The notes beneath the pieces were generated by a model. It was not told where the DNA came from and did no database searches. It was given only the letters and a program-made list of their open reading frames with translations. Positions 11,690-23,472 of a stretch of DNA of 64,000 bases are shown here, in pieces; the stretch's first letter is position 1; the number at the start of each line of letters is the position of its first letter. Source of the stretch: Aldrovandia affinis (lineage: Eukaryota > Chordata > Actinopteri > Notacanthiformes > Halosauridae); NCBI GenBank assembly GCA_029706075.1, contig JAINUG010000031.1, forward strand, positions 1,550,001 through 1,614,000, read 5' to 3'. The translations under genes were made by a program, and so were the position numbers.

Positions 11690-12420
11690 GACCCTGAGTC
11701 TCTGCCGTTTGCGCCACGGCAGACGAAGGCATCTTTGTCAGGGCTCCCGTTCCAACCTCGCGCGCCCTCTCTCCCCCCGATTAATTAAGGCGAAGCCACA
11801 GCGGCCGCGTTGTAATGACTCGACTGTGTAGAACATTATCCCTCGCCCGAATGGAGCCTTTGTTTTCACCGCAAAACGTCGATTCTCCCACCACGCCGGA
11901 GAGAAAGGAGCCAAACAACAAGCGTGCAGCGGCGATGCTAACTCAATAATGACTTCCCACGGGGAGAGGGAACAGAGAGGGCTTTGAAGTGGAATTCCTC
12001 CAGGAGGGATCGTCAGACGGGCTCTTTCCTCTGAGCTCTCAGCGCCGGGCGGCCGGGCTTGTGTCGGGTCCACTCGGGCTCTGGCAGCGGCTGTCGGGCC
12101 GGGCCGGTCCAGTCGGCCGTGTAGCATTTCGGGGTCACGCGAGGTCGGGAGAGAGGGAGCTCTGGCGTCTGGGTGGTGTGCGTGGGGTTTTTTGTGGATT
12201 TTTCGAATGTTTTGCATTTTGTTTTGGGAGCAGATTTATGGGAAGGGGCGGTAGACGGGGAGATGTGTCGGCCGTTTCCTCAGGTTACCGGGAGCGCGAG
12301 CGGGATCGCGGACAGACTGAGCGCTGCATTGTGCTCCCAGCAGGAACCGCTGCCGTGCTGCCATTGTGCGCACGGGCTCCAGATAAGATGGATTCCTCTG
12401 CGGAGGAAACTGAGGGAAAC
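11690..12420. promoter_or_regulatory. CpG-dense island-like block in the presumed shq1 intron
   Basis: CG dinucleotides are dense, for example GCGCCGGGCGGCCGGGC near 12040 and GTCGGGCCGGGCCGG near 12090, against CG-poor flanks. Open frames overlap on both strands, as expected of CG-rich DNA. There is no TATA box, recognised exon or splice pair, so a promoter is only a possibility. It could serve an unannotated transcript or be an intronic enhancer. Confidence 0.4.
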
Positions 12421-12529
12421 TGGATAATTAGCAGGTTAATGTTATTCTTCCTCTGAGTCGTGTTGGGGAAGTGATTTCAGCCTTCCTCTCTGTTTTATCA
12501 CACAAACGATCCTCCCTCATGAGATACAG

Positions 12530-12530
<1 letters not shown>

Positions 12531-12563
<33 letters not shown>
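12531..12563. repeat. (CT)n(CA)n microsatellite
   Basis: A CT run passes directly into a CA run. Confidence 0.95.
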
Positions 12564-13522
12564 TCACACATACGCATACTCACAGTAAGACCGACCATGA
12601 GTGGTGTGCTTTGGGGTAATGCTTTAAAAAAACAAAAAGTTTAAAGTGACATTTTGCTTTACTCTGGTTGTCATGGTGATCCAGAGTTAAAAATAAAATT
12701 GTGGCAATTCTCTCTGTTTAGGAACAAAGGTATAGCAATTTCATATTTCATACAATTCTTCTTAAACTTGTTCATTGATTATGTTTGTTAAGTTTTTTCT
12801 CAAATCAAACGCAATTAGCAAATCTCTTACAAAGGCGTTAAAACGAATGTGCAATCCATTGCGTTGGCTCAGTGAATTCCATCCCCCTTTTGTTGGAGAT
12901 CATCAAGTGTTTTCCGTGATAAGAAAAAGCCCAGTCCACAGGCGTGCGTTATTCTGCTGAGACGAAGGGCAGTTGTGCGTGGAGAAACTGAGTTTGCTCT
13001 CTTCATCCTCTGTGAATTGGCCGAGGTCAGGGCGGAGCTGGACCATGACCTGTGGGGGTCAGCCAGTAATCACCGCGGGATTGCGGACGGCTTTCCTGCG
13101 TTAACCGCCCCGCGCCGGAACAGCAGCCGCCTCTGTTTCGGCCACATCCAAGGCATTAACCGAATGAATTATTCACGAGCCAGGCCCTCCCACCACATAG
13201 GGGGGCATCTCCTCTTCACATTGTAGCCACTCGGAGGCTACTCCTATAGTCCTATAGGGTTATAAATATGTATGCGTTTTTAGAGAGGATGCATTGTTTC
13301 CATGTATTGTGTCGTTCCTCTGTGGAACTTTAAAGGACTTGAGGGCAGCATGCTGTGCAAATGATACTTTAATTCCACAGTGAAGCGTCAGACGTCCTCA
13401 ATGGTGCACGATTATACGGCCGGGAAACGGGTACATCTCAACTCAGAAATTGAAATGCAAGTCTTACTTTATGCATGTTGCATGGCTGTATGTCTGAGAG
13501 AGAAGTGGTGCTAGTGTGAGAG

Positions 13523-13525
<3 letters not shown>

Positions 13526-13562
<37 letters not shown>

Positions 13563-13590
13563 TGTGTCTGTGTGTCTGTGTGTGTGTGCA
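13526..13590. repeat. (TG)n microsatellite, slightly interrupted
   Basis: TG repeats run for about 65 bases with a few C substitutions. Confidence 0.95.
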
Positions 13591-15824
13591 TTTTTTCACC
13601 TTTGTTAGAGTGAAGGAAAGTTGGGGAGAGAGGGTTTGTGATGGTGAAGGAGGCTGAGTGGGAGAGAGTGAGAGACTGCTAGAGATAGTATGAGAGTAAG
13701 AGTGTCTGTGTGAGAATGTGAATGAGAGAGAGAGTCTTGAGTGGGAGTGTGTGTGTGGGAGTGTTTGAGCGTGAGCCAGTCCGCTGGGCCTGATATGATT
13801 ACCACCCAGGGGAGCTGTCCTGGTAACGGCATACACTCAGCCCTGCTAAAGGAGTCCTTACTAATGCAAACATCCCACTGTAAGAATTAGCCACAGTTTT
13901 CACACCAATCTCTTCTGCCAAAAGCTGCCCGAGACTCATTCAAAGTGAGCCAGAGAGGCAGTGATAGTGCCTCCTGGGGCTACAAAAGGATGAACACGAG
14001 CGTCTCTAAAGCGTAGAACGAGCTCTCAGCATGGTGGCAGGGGAAAGAGACACAATCCCCTCATCTTATTATCAGCGGGTGTAGAGAAGGCACACGTTTC
14101 ACACGATTGCTGTTATTATCCTTCGCCGTGTTCATCAGCAGGGCTCACAGCTGTGCTATGTCATTAATGTGGACTCAGGCGGGAATGGGTAGACCTGCTG
14201 CGAGTCTTCCTGGGCTTGCGGCCCTCCGAGAGAGCGGAAAGGGTTAAAGTTAAGAGGGTCCGGTTCCTCTCCTCCGGGGTGTGGGAGAATGGGAGGACGT
14301 GGATGTCTCCCTCTTACTCTCGGGGGTAAAGCAGAGTCATTGTCTTCTGTCTGTGTCCTTTATTAACTGTAAGCAAGGGCTTTTCAGCAGGACATGGTAT
14401 GCAGAGGGGACTCCAGCCAGACAGATACTGTTGCCTCCCGCAACACCATACCGAGTCACGCTATGCTCTGTCCCTATGTTCTCTTTGTCTATAGCATGAA
14501 ACGAATTGTGCTTTAAGGCCAGGTTAGAAATGGATGGAAGCTACGCAGATGGGCTATTCTGTGTCCGGGTGGGCACTTAAGTTCCATGTTGTAAAGAGAA
14601 CAGTGGAGTCCGTGATTTCCAGGACTGTATGTAAGGTTTTATTATTTATTATGATTATTATTAGTAGTATTATTAATGCCCAAACTTGGCAAGACCTGAA
14701 TTCCAAATGCTAGATTTAGAACATAAGTATGTTTGATGAGAAGAAAGGGTGTTTTGGCCCATTGAGGCTCATCTAAGTAATTCAGATCTCTTACAGAAAC
14801 CTTTTCATTGTAAAAGAGCCAAGTTGCTTCCAAAGCATACTTTCCCTGTACATCGGTAAAGTTCAATTCCTAGCTTCACCCTGCATACCAAATTATTGAT
14901 ATCAATACAAGCAATACTATATTGAATACTATACAAGCACTGTTCCAAAACACTGCTTCCCATATTTTCCTACATTCGTCCAAGTTACTTGGACCTGTGT
15001 TGCTTCATCTTGTCATCTCAATGAAAACGTTTGTTGAGATATCACCTCTTCTTGAGTTGTAGCGTACATTAGAGGTTTAGACATTAATATCATATGTATG
15101 TGTTTGTAAGTGTAAAGACCATTGTGTCATGACGTTCATTTTTATAGTGCCCCTTTAAAGTCTACACCCTGTCTCAAGAAATTAACTTGTTGTTGCTTTA
15201 CAGCCTGAAATTAAAACGTGTTAAATCAAATACGTTTTCCACCTTCGTTTACACATTTTACACTACAACTTCCAAGTGGGAAAAAAATACTCAACATTTC
15301 TGAACAAGACTTTGAGAATCTGCAGCATAAGTTGTGATTTTAAAGCAACCCGTCTACAACAACAGGGTTTGTCCTTCAAAAACTGGGCAGACAACATAAA
15401 TTCATATATTATGATTCTATATGGTTATTTGAAAGCAGTCCTTCAGGAACAAGCAGTTATATTTAGTGTTTGATGCCAAATTGTCGCGTAAAACGGTGAA
15501 GACAGAAACAAATACAGCTGGTATGGACGTTATCACATCGCAGGCAAATGTACAAACGTATTAATCCGATAATGTAATCATTGCATGTGTGGAGTGAGGA
15601 AACGGCATTTGTTGGTATACAGTCATGTGTTGGCACAGGTCATCGAACTTGAATGCATCGATTATGATGATGTTAATGTTACCGAAGGTGATCCTTACTT
15701 ACGGAGAATGTAGCTGGCGATTCTATCCATGTTACTATGTGTTGTAGTTGTATTCCTTGGCATTAATTCAAAGAAACATAGTTTTAAAGTGAGGATTGTT
15801 TTTATTTTTTTTACTGTAGGAAGC

Positions 15825-15960
15825 CATCCTAGCTAAGCTAGCTAAGGTCTGTGGGTGGGGAGGGCAACAACAAGCTAGCAGTAGATGGCTAGCTAGCAAA
15901 CTGTAAATATGTGACTGGAACGCTAGGTGTTGCGCTGTTAAACACCTGAAGTATAGCTAG
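15825..15960. repeat. GCTAGC-rich cluster
   Basis: Short palindromes built from CTAG recur: GCTAAGCTAGCTAAGG, CAAGCTAGCAG, GGCTAGCTAGCAAAC and TATAGCTAGTTTG. A similar but larger cluster surrounds rybp exons 1 and 2. The function, if any, is unknown. Confidence 0.7.
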
Positions 15961-16851
15961 TTTGTTAACGAGGCAGCAATGTAGACATCAAGGGCCGGTT
16001 AATGATGGAATATGTCACTGGCGAGGTAGATCTACTTCAGTTAGTTATTTAACTCTGAACTGCCAGAAGAAAGATGTTGTCATGAAATGCTGTGTAGCTA
16101 GGTTGCTACCCAGGTGTATGAATGAAACGGCTTACTTACTCACCCTGGCTCACAGGCACAAAAAGTATGATGCAGGGTTTACACATGTAATGACAACATC
16201 ATTTTAGAAATATATTTTTGTTGGACACAAATTCAAGTTAGTAAAGGTACATTTCTATCAGAAATAGTATTTAATCTTCTGGTGTTATGAGTCAGCAAGT
16301 GAGTCAGAAAATGGCGTCCATTAAGTTATTTTTAAAAATGTTCTATAGGCTGAAATAGCGTCAGATGTTGCACATCCTTTTCAGTGTTTCCATATATGTG
16401 GATAATTCCCCCCAAATATTACAATTGATAATTGATAATCCCCCCCATCTTCAATTGATCAATCAAATTTCTAAAGACTTCCCCCATACATTCTTTAAAA
16501 ATGCATTGCTGTGAAACTTACATTTGTGCGAATATCCCCCAGTTTGGCAACCCTGATCCTTTTGTCCCAGATGCCTGTGTGTCCTGCAGTTGGCGACTAT
16601 GAACAGATGGTATTATTGGAAGAAGTCGATCTGAACAGATGGTGTCATTGGTTGAAGTAGATATTGACCAATGGGGAGAATTCATAATTTGGGTCACGGG
16701 TACAGAAGTTCATGTTTGTGAGGACTGAGAGTCGGGGCCATTTTTCAGGGTACTTTTCATACCTGCCATCCTATAAATGGGTCTGTGTGTCTCTAAACTG
16801 GGGGGCCTTTGTGTGGAGCATGCCTAAACGGGGGATCTGATCTCCCCGCAG

Positions 16852-17494
16852 GACGAGGAAAGTGACGGCGCTGGCCGAGCCTCTGCGTAAAGCGTCCCTC
16901 CAGAAGCCGGATCTGGGGTTGCGGCTGCAGGAGCTGGAAGCGACGGCGGCGGCGCTGGTGGAAAAGCAGCGGGAGGAGGAAGACGGGAAGGGCCGGAGGG
17001 CAGACGGGGAACCTCGGCGCTCCCTTAGCGGGGAGGAATCCGGCAGCGGCAGCAGCAGCAGCAGCGACTCCTCCGAGGAGAGCCAGGACTCCGGGGCAGG
17101 GGGGCGGGGAGGAGGGGAGAGCGGAGCCGGCGGCCCCTCGCAGCTCCGGCCCGGTCCCCCGGGGCCCGCCACGCCTCCGGAGGAGGAGGAGGAGGGAGCA
17201 GCGAGGCGTGCCGCCCGCCCTCCCGCCCGCGCTGCCCCGAGGCTTCTGATCCAGGAGCTGGGAGAGAGAGTGGAGGCGGGGCTGAGTATCTCCGAGCCGC
17301 CCGAGGGCACGCATTCCAGGAGCAGCGGAGAGAGTGGGGGGGACTGCGCCGGCACTTTGCAGCCTGCTGCAGTGCAGGCAGGCACAAACAGCGCCCCGCC
17401 GGGAACCTTCTTAGATGTGTGTCCTCAGAAAAACCCACTGCTGATAGTGGGAAGTCGTGGAGATGACAGTGACGATGATGATGATCTGGATTGA
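16852..17494 (+). CDS. shq1: SHQ1, H/ACA ribonucleoprotein assembly factor, final coding exon
   Basis: SHQ1 is a chaperone that holds dyskerin before assembly of H/ACA snoRNPs and telomerase. The exon follows the acceptor TCTCCCCGCAG, is entered in phase 2 and ends at TGA (17492-17494), giving about 213 codons. Its opening TRKVTALAEPLRKASLQ and LGLRLQELEA align with human SHQ1 KKLAALTEALKEVSL and LGLELEELEA. Later LLIQELGERVEAGLSISEP aligns with human LIEELGEQLKTTVQVSEP. Between them lies a low-complexity Ser/Glu/Gly/Pro tail, and the protein ends in an acidic run (GDDSDDDDDLD) that I do not recall in the human protein. The exon is strongly GC-rich compared with its flanks. The folded CS and Shq1 domains lie on exons outside the window. 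Human comparisons are from memory. Confidence 0.9.
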
Positions 17495-18060
17495 TCACGG
17501 TGTGACTGGAGGGAGTGTATCAGAGGTGGAGATGAAGAGAAAGAGAGCAGAGAGGAAGAGAGTAGAATCCTTTTCCGGAATGAATGTTAATGCCACCAAC
17601 ACACAATTTATCCGGCTGAACATCGCTCCTCTCAGGACTCTCGAATGGATTCTTCAAACCAGGGTGTGAAGAACAGAGAAAAATTGGGACTTGTTTTACT
17701 CTGGTCTTTTTTTAAATGTATTTGAAATCTCTCTGCTCTCATTATTGTTTTTAAGGAGCACAGAGGACATTCCTGTTTGTTTTTGTTTTGTACACATTCA
17801 GATATTTGTTTATTGTTTTGCTTGCTGAAAATATTTAACTTCAAATTTTGAAATTAGTTTTGTGCCTTTTATGTCTGCCTTGATATGGATTAAGGGAAAT
17901 GTTCAATGGTTGTTGGGAATGAGCAATCTTCTGAAGTAAAAAAAATACATTATGAATTAATAACCTTTTTTTGTCAGAAGTAAGCATTTCATGTATGAAT
18001 CATTTCCCAAATTGACTCCAGGATTTCTGGATTTTATAATAAAGTGTGATACAATTTTAT
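17495..18060 (+). other. shq1: 3' UTR of shq1
   Basis: The sequence between the stop codon and the poly(A) signal is AT-rich and has no further open frame of note. The cleavage site is placed near 18060 from the signal position and is approximate. Confidence 0.75.
18038..18043 (+). promoter_or_regulatory. shq1: Polyadenylation signal of shq1
   Basis: A canonical AATAAA lies 544 bases after the stop codon, in TTTTATAATAAAGTGTGAT. Confidence 0.75.
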
Positions 18061-21000
18061 AAAAGCAGGTGCATTCAAATCTTAAGTCTCATCCTACCTG
18101 AAAATGTAGAGTGGATTTTGTATTTTTTTCCAAACGTAGCTACTGGATTTAAAAAGAAAAAAGTATATCATTGTGTCTCCTCCCCTTTCCTTTGTGAGGT
18201 GGTGTCGTCTTTGCGTCATGTTTTATGTAAATGAGCCCATTTCCTGTCACTTCTCTGGGCTTGTGGTCAGAGTACATACCGCGTTTATTTCTGTTCAGCG
18301 ATTTCCTCGGAAGTGAGTAAGGAAGGGCTTGAGGCAGTAAAACCAGGCAGACATCAACAGGAAATGTCAACCACTGACTTTGAAGCTCAGTCCTGAGAAG
18401 TTCAGTTGAGTGACTCAGAATATCTTAATGCCTTTGCTTTCCTGTTGCCAGCCGAGAAGCCACTGAGAATTACTGTGAACACCGTTTGCTACGTCATACA
18501 CCACTTGTATGAGTTTACGATCAAGCGAATTTCAATCGTATTTCGTTGTTGCTGATGCTTTCCGCGACCCTGCTAAGGCGTGTAATGGTTTACGGTGATG
18601 CTGCTGTAAGAGCCGTCGACGGCGCGCTTATTCAGGCACGGAAGATTCCGGGCGTTGTGCAGCGAGAGCGGTGTGTGGTAGTGATTGATTCGTCTGCCAT
18701 CAATGGCGGGGGAGTTGCCGACTTGACGTGGCTCAACATTGTCAGCGCTGTCCCGAGGCCAGAGAGAAAACAAACAGGGAAGCGCATGTCAAGCAGATAA
18801 ATGACTCCCCTCTCCTGAGCCAACGCGCGGGAGCCATTTCTTTGGGAGATAAGGGCGCACAGACGAAACAGTAAGATATGGCGCAGAGGACCAGAGTGCG
18901 ATGTGCAGCAGGGAGAGATGAACCGCCACGCCAGCCCTTGAGGCCATATCTCCACGCTGGGGGCGTGACCTTGATTGAATTGGTCTGTAGCGCGTGCCGG
19001 TCCCAATACAGGGCGTCGCCGGCGCCCACTGTGAGCCTCCGGTCTCCGACCCAAACTGATGCAGTCGGAGCTGAAATGAAAGTGATACGTGGAAATGAGA
19101 GAGTCAAAATGGCAGCAGCGTGACTTTTTTTTGTTGCTTTGTTTATCTGAGGGGAACATTGCTGTGGTCTTGTGCTAAGTTGAGTGAAGCGTACTGAAGT
19201 ATATACCAGTCCAGTCCAGCGCATTGCAGGAACCCCAACCCTTTGAAATGCTGCTGCACCCAATTAACCCGCCAAAACGTTTAAATGCCCAGCCAGAGCC
19301 CAAATGAAATGATGCACAGAGATAATGCAGCCAAATTGACAGCGTTGTTACTTTTTTTCCCACCCCACTTAGTGGAACGTTTTGTTTATGTGGTGTGGTG
19401 CCTCAAACACAAAATAAATAAATAAATACAGTTAATTATTTTTTTAATTAAGTTTAAAAAAATAAAAAACATTCCAGGAAGGGGCTTTATCTGTGCCAAG
19501 CTGCCAAAGAAAGAGGTCAGTCGCACGCTTCAGATAAAACCCTGCAGCGGTGACTGCGGAAGGCTGTCTGTCTGAGTTCTGCGAAGGGACCCTCTCTCCG
19601 GCAGTTGCGTTCGTAGCCCCAGTAGGCAGGCCTCATCTCTCCACAATGAAAAGTCCCCACTCTTGAATTTGAGGAGCAGCAGAAGTAATGATTGCTCCTC
19701 AGCGGATAGTCTGTGGAGGATTGTGTTAAGGAGATGGATGGTGTAGCTAAGGGCCTCCTAAGAAGTGGTGTCCCCCCACCTTCCCCCACTGTCCCGCCTC
19801 CCCTCCCCCCCGCCACTAACCCCTCTGATTCATCTTTGCTCCCACCCCCCAGAGACAAATCATCAATGTTCCCCGGGGTTAAGCAACAGTATTAAATTCC
19901 CGCCGTTTAAGCCCCGCCAGCTTTCTCCGTACATGTGTCTGGCGACCGCGGGACCGGCGGCCAACGGCAGGTCCTCCCTGGTGCCGTTTTCACATTGACT
20001 AAGTGACGCAGTGTTACACTGCACTTTTTCATCCTGAAGTGGCTTCCATATTTCCTATTAGTGAGCCTCCGCAGAGGGCCTGACAAGAAAGCTACGGCCG
20101 GGGGAAAATGTATAGTTTCCTCCATCTGCAATCACTCGTGGCCTGGGGAGTGAGGGGGGGGGGGGGGGGGGGGGGGCGGAGAAACGAGCGGATCATTCCG
20201 GGTGCTTGACTGTGCTTGAAGGGAAATCTGGCTGAATGTTTAAGGGCCATTGCGGTGTCATTCCAAGCGAGTTGCCTGGAGATGTGTGCGCTGGCCGGGA
20301 GCGCGCGGACATGGCACCGCTCGTGCAATGCTGCCGCTTCGGCGCCGGCCCCGCTGGAATTTCTGGGCTCGCAGTGCGGCCGGTCTGGTGCGGCTGAGAG
20401 GCCGCTGCGCCGCTGGCCTTTGCCCTTCGGCTGGTGACACGCTGCAGTAATTGCTCCTGGCTCTGGGTCCATAGTGTGAGATTGCTTCTGGTCCTAGCTG
20501 CCACCCATCCTCCCACCGCGCTGAATGCGATGCCGGCTGATTGGCTCCCTCCTGTCAGCAGAGCCTCCGCGGGGCTTTAATCTGCTCAGCCGAGGACGTC
20601 CAGCACCAATCAAGGTCGATTGCCCCTCTCCTTGCAGCCGAAGACCTCACCCAGTCACCGCGAGGTAGCGTCACGAGAAAGTTTCACATTATTATTCTTT
20701 TTTTCTTTTTTTCTTCATGCCCACCACCTGTTCCACTTCGCTCTGCGTTCTGGTGTCCCAAACCGAACCACGACCAGACAGACCGCAAGCATGGTGTGGA
20801 CTTGCGGTCAGTGCCCTCGCTTTCACAGAAATACTGTATTTTAGAATTGCCCGGATAGATGGCCAGCGGCGAACCAGGCTATACCATCCAGGCCCTTTTT
20901 CTTTCAAAGCTAGAGCACAAACGTTTGAAAACCACTCTTTTCGTGTAATTTAAAAGTAGTTCCTGCTTAAATCTTACATTTCGACCAGAAAAAAAAGCCC

Positions 21001-21680
21001 ATTGTTATTGTCAGCATATGCAATCACGCTAGTATAAAGTGATACATAAAAGTCAGCTATGAGTGCATCTCAAGCGCCAAAACACCCTCTTTGTCTGTTA
21101 GTGCATCCACTGAAGCCGTGCCGGGGGGACGCGGAGTGGCAGGGGCTCTTGCTCTTGCTCCGAAATACCTAATAGAAAACTCAATCTTGTCTCTCCTTTC
21201 TGAGAGCCAAAGTGATTCCAGTGCTTAAGAAGATGAATAGCCCTGGAGAAGAGATGAATCAGTCTGTCTCCAAGGACCGACTCCTCCAGTGTGTGCACAA
21301 ATAGAAATTCCGTGTGCGGGCGCCGCCTCTCTCATCGTTATCCCTGACGCACGACGCGCGCTCCTCTCAGCGCATCCCTTCCGTCGTATTCTTCGGCGTC
21401 GAGGCTGAAGCAGCCCGGTTTGTACTCCCACAGTATCGACTGCCCTGCACGCGCTGCTCTTTTGTGGGGGAGCCGGGATTGTTCTTGGAGGGAAAATAAA
21501 CGAGGAAAGGCAAATCGAGAGCTTGAGGTCTTTCTGAATTTAGCCGCAATCAGTTCAACACAACGCCATCGTTGAAAATACAGTTTAGTTAGGCGGCGGT
21601 TTCATTGAAAATATGAGCCTAATCTTTGTGCTTGCATTTGAGTGTGTGTCATGTACAGGTGGTGGTCAAAAAGGCCGAGT
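18061..21680. other. shq1-rybp intergenic DNA, CpG-rich patches, no gene seen
   Basis: Several CpG-rich patches (about 18580-19080 and 20180-20480) produce overlapping open frames on both strands. None shows a recognised domain or splice signals. A pyrimidine and C-rich stretch lies near 19770-19860. Confidence 0.45.
20154..20176. repeat. Uninterrupted run of 23 G
   Basis: Twenty-three consecutive G residues follow TGA at 20151. On the minus strand this is a C run. The exact length could be a sequencing artefact, since long homopolymers are error-prone. Confidence 0.9.
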
Positions 21681-22962
21681 CGATCAATCAAAATGTGTTT
21701 GTGTAGCACATTTTACAAAACATTTGTCAATATGATTTACAGCAGACCCTCGCCTGAACCCCCACGAAGGCAAGCCTGGGCCACAGTAGCAAGGAAAACC
21801 TCCCTGGGTGGAACAAATAGGTAGAAACCTTAGGAGGAACCAGAAACAAGAGCGGGGAGCCCATCCTCCTCTGGTCGGCTCAGGGTCTGAGTTTGTAATG
21901 ATCAACGGCGGTCGATGAGTCAAAATGAGGGACTTGATTAAGTTGAAGACAGCTGGAGGTGGTGGTCCTAGGGTGGGGTGGCGGGCTGGGCTGGCAGTGT
22001 ATTGTAATGGTTAGGGAGCTGGGCTTGTAACTCAGAGGTTGCAGGTTCAATTCCCAGGTGGGGCACTGCTGTTGTACCCTTGAGCAAGGTACTTAACCTG
22101 AATTGCTTCAGTAAAATATCCAGCTGTATAAATGGATTGTATGTAAAGAAATGTAAACTGTAAGTCGCTCTGGATAAATGGCTAAATGCCTAAAATGTAA
22201 ATGTAAAAATGGATGGGTGGCGCTCCAGCAGTGAGAGCGGGAGACAGAAACAGTCAGAGAGGGAGACAGAAAGAAGTACGGGCAGTTAGGGATAAGCAGT
22301 GCATGTCAGTAGGGGCAGATTCAAGATTGGGGCAACAGGTGACCCAGCAGGAGTTATCTGTGGTAGCATAGCTACTTGGACAGCGATAGAGAATCTAAGC
22401 AGTCACGAGAGGGGCAAGAAATGGATCCACCCCATCAAGAGTGTGCCTGTGAGAAGTGGGGTCACAGCTGTTAAGAGGTGACAGCAAGGCTCTTTGCGCC
22501 CCACAAAACTCTATGTCTACAAGCTTCTCCAGCCCTGCGTCTAGACTATAATTGATTGTAGGCCTGATTGTAGAGGTGCTTGGTCTGGACTTAAATATTG
22601 AGTCCGATTCCCTTATGAGTTTCGGTAGGTTATTCCACTGTAGTCGGTCTCTGTAAAAGGAAGCTCTGCCACCTGTGAAATTCTTTGAAATTCTCAGAAC
22701 TACTAGATAGCCTGTGTCTTGGGAACGAAGTGACCTTGTAGGCTTGTAGGGTAAAAGCAAGCAATTTAAATACACCGTTGCAAGACTGTGTAAGGCTTTG
22801 AAAGCCAGGAGCAGAACCTTAAAATCAGCCCTGTAGGGAATGGGTAGCCAGTGAAGTGTTGCTAGCACTGGGGTGATATGTTCATGCTTCTTTGTTCTGG
22901 TCAAAATGAGCATCTGCATTCTGAACCAGCTGGAGGGTCAGAATAAGGTTGTGTCTGTATGT
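21681..22962 (-). mobile_element. LINE of the CR1/L2 superfamily, 5'-truncated 3' half
   Basis: The minus-strand frame at 22919 down to about 22560 contains HITPVLATLHWLPIPYRADF, YKPTRSLRSQD and LQWNNLPKLIRESDS, the C-terminal part of a CR1/L2-type reverse transcriptase. Just upstream in another frame is LQLVQNADAH. The 3' UTR contains TTCTGGTTCCTCCTAAGGTT and ends in a TTTTGATTGATTG tail at 21681-21695. The tail differs from the GTCGCTnTGGATAA type, so this is a different LINE lineage from the one at 58.7-61.4 kb. The copy is interrupted by a SINE (21984-22214) and abuts a Tc1 remnant at 22964. Confidence 0.85.
21984..22214 (+). mobile_element. tRNA-derived SINE with central domain and L2-type tail (V-SINE/UnaSINE-like)
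   Basis: The head has GTAATGGTTAGGGAGCTGGG and the B box GGTTCAATTCC. A middle domain, CCTTGAGCAAGGTACTTAACC in the full reading, is shared with the copy at 63474-63658. The tail has TGTAAGTCGCTCTGGATAA and a short deletion that removes half of the stem-loop. The flanks share GGGTGGCG (21976-21983 and 22215-22222), a probable 8-bp target duplication. It lies in the 3' UTR of the minus-strand LINE and is therefore younger than it. Confidence 0.88.
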
Positions 22963-22963
22963 A

Positions 22964-23435
22964 CAGTACCAGTCAAAAGTTTGAGTACACCTGCTGGAAA
23001 CTGTTAATCTCACACTTTTCAATGTTTTACACCATATACGTTTCTGTAAATACTTGGAAATGACAAAAAACACATGCAAATAAACAAAAGGAACATCAAA
23101 GCAATATTCAAGAAAATTCCTACCCTTTGCCGTGATAACAGCCTCACAAATATGAGCTATTTGGTTCATAGGTTCCCAGCTCTCCTGCAGCAATTCCCAG
23201 AGACACTTGTGGGTTGCTTTTCTTTGACTCTTCTGTACAGTTCGTCCCATACAGGTTCTATGAGATTGAAGTCTGGACACTGGGCAGGCCAGGTCATTAG
23301 TTTGAGTTGTCCTTCACATTCCTTCTTCACCAGATAGTTTTAGCACAACTTCAAGGTATGTTTCGGGTCGTTATCTGAAGAATGAAGGAGTGCCCGATTA
23401 GCCATAATCCAGATGGAAGGTGTACTCACCTGCTA

Positions 23436-23438
<3 letters not shown>
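22964..23438 (-). mobile_element. Tc1-like transposon remnant (Tc1 copy 2)
   Basis: The left end is TA followed by CAGTACCAGTCAAAAGTTTG, the terminal repeat of a common fish Tc1 family. The right end is reduced to GGTGTACTCACCTGCTACTG, followed by TA. Only about 475 bp remain of some 1.5 kb. The minus strand keeps the end of the transposase, with DNDPKH near 23370 (second catalytic aspartate) and WPAQCPDFNLIEP near 23270, which holds the catalytic glutamate position. Stops and shifts are frequent, so this is an old copy. It lies at the 5' edge of the L2-group LINE remnant. Confidence 0.85.

Positions 23439-23470
<32 letters not shown>
23439..23470. repeat. (TA)16 microsatellite
   Basis: Sixteen TA units directly follow the right end of the Tc1 remnant. 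They may have grown from its TA target site. Confidence 0.95.

Positions 23471-23472
<2 letters not shown>

Larger units (their letters stand above)
12421..16851. other. Presumed shq1 intron with simple repeats
   Basis: Apart from the microsatellites and the CTAG-rich cluster listed separately, I see no exon. A stretch around 15150-15300, from TCTACACCCTGTCTCAAGAA through TTACAGCCTGAAATTAAAA, resembles one arm of a fish Tc1-type element. No matching second arm was found. The intron ends with the acceptor TCTCCCCGCAG at 16841-16851. Confidence 0.4.

Noticed and set aside
13438-13836. 132-codon minus-strand frame rich in His and Thr
   Set aside because: It is produced by the TG microsatellite and by GA-rich sequence.
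15150-15480. Possible arm of a Tc1-like element
   Set aside because: Only one arm-like stretch is suggestive. No opposite end, TA pair or transposase motif was found.
16771-17385. Long minus-strand open frames opposite the shq1 exon
   Set aside because: They mirror the GC-rich shq1 tail. The plus strand has the splice acceptor, the SHQ1 motifs and the poly(A) signal.
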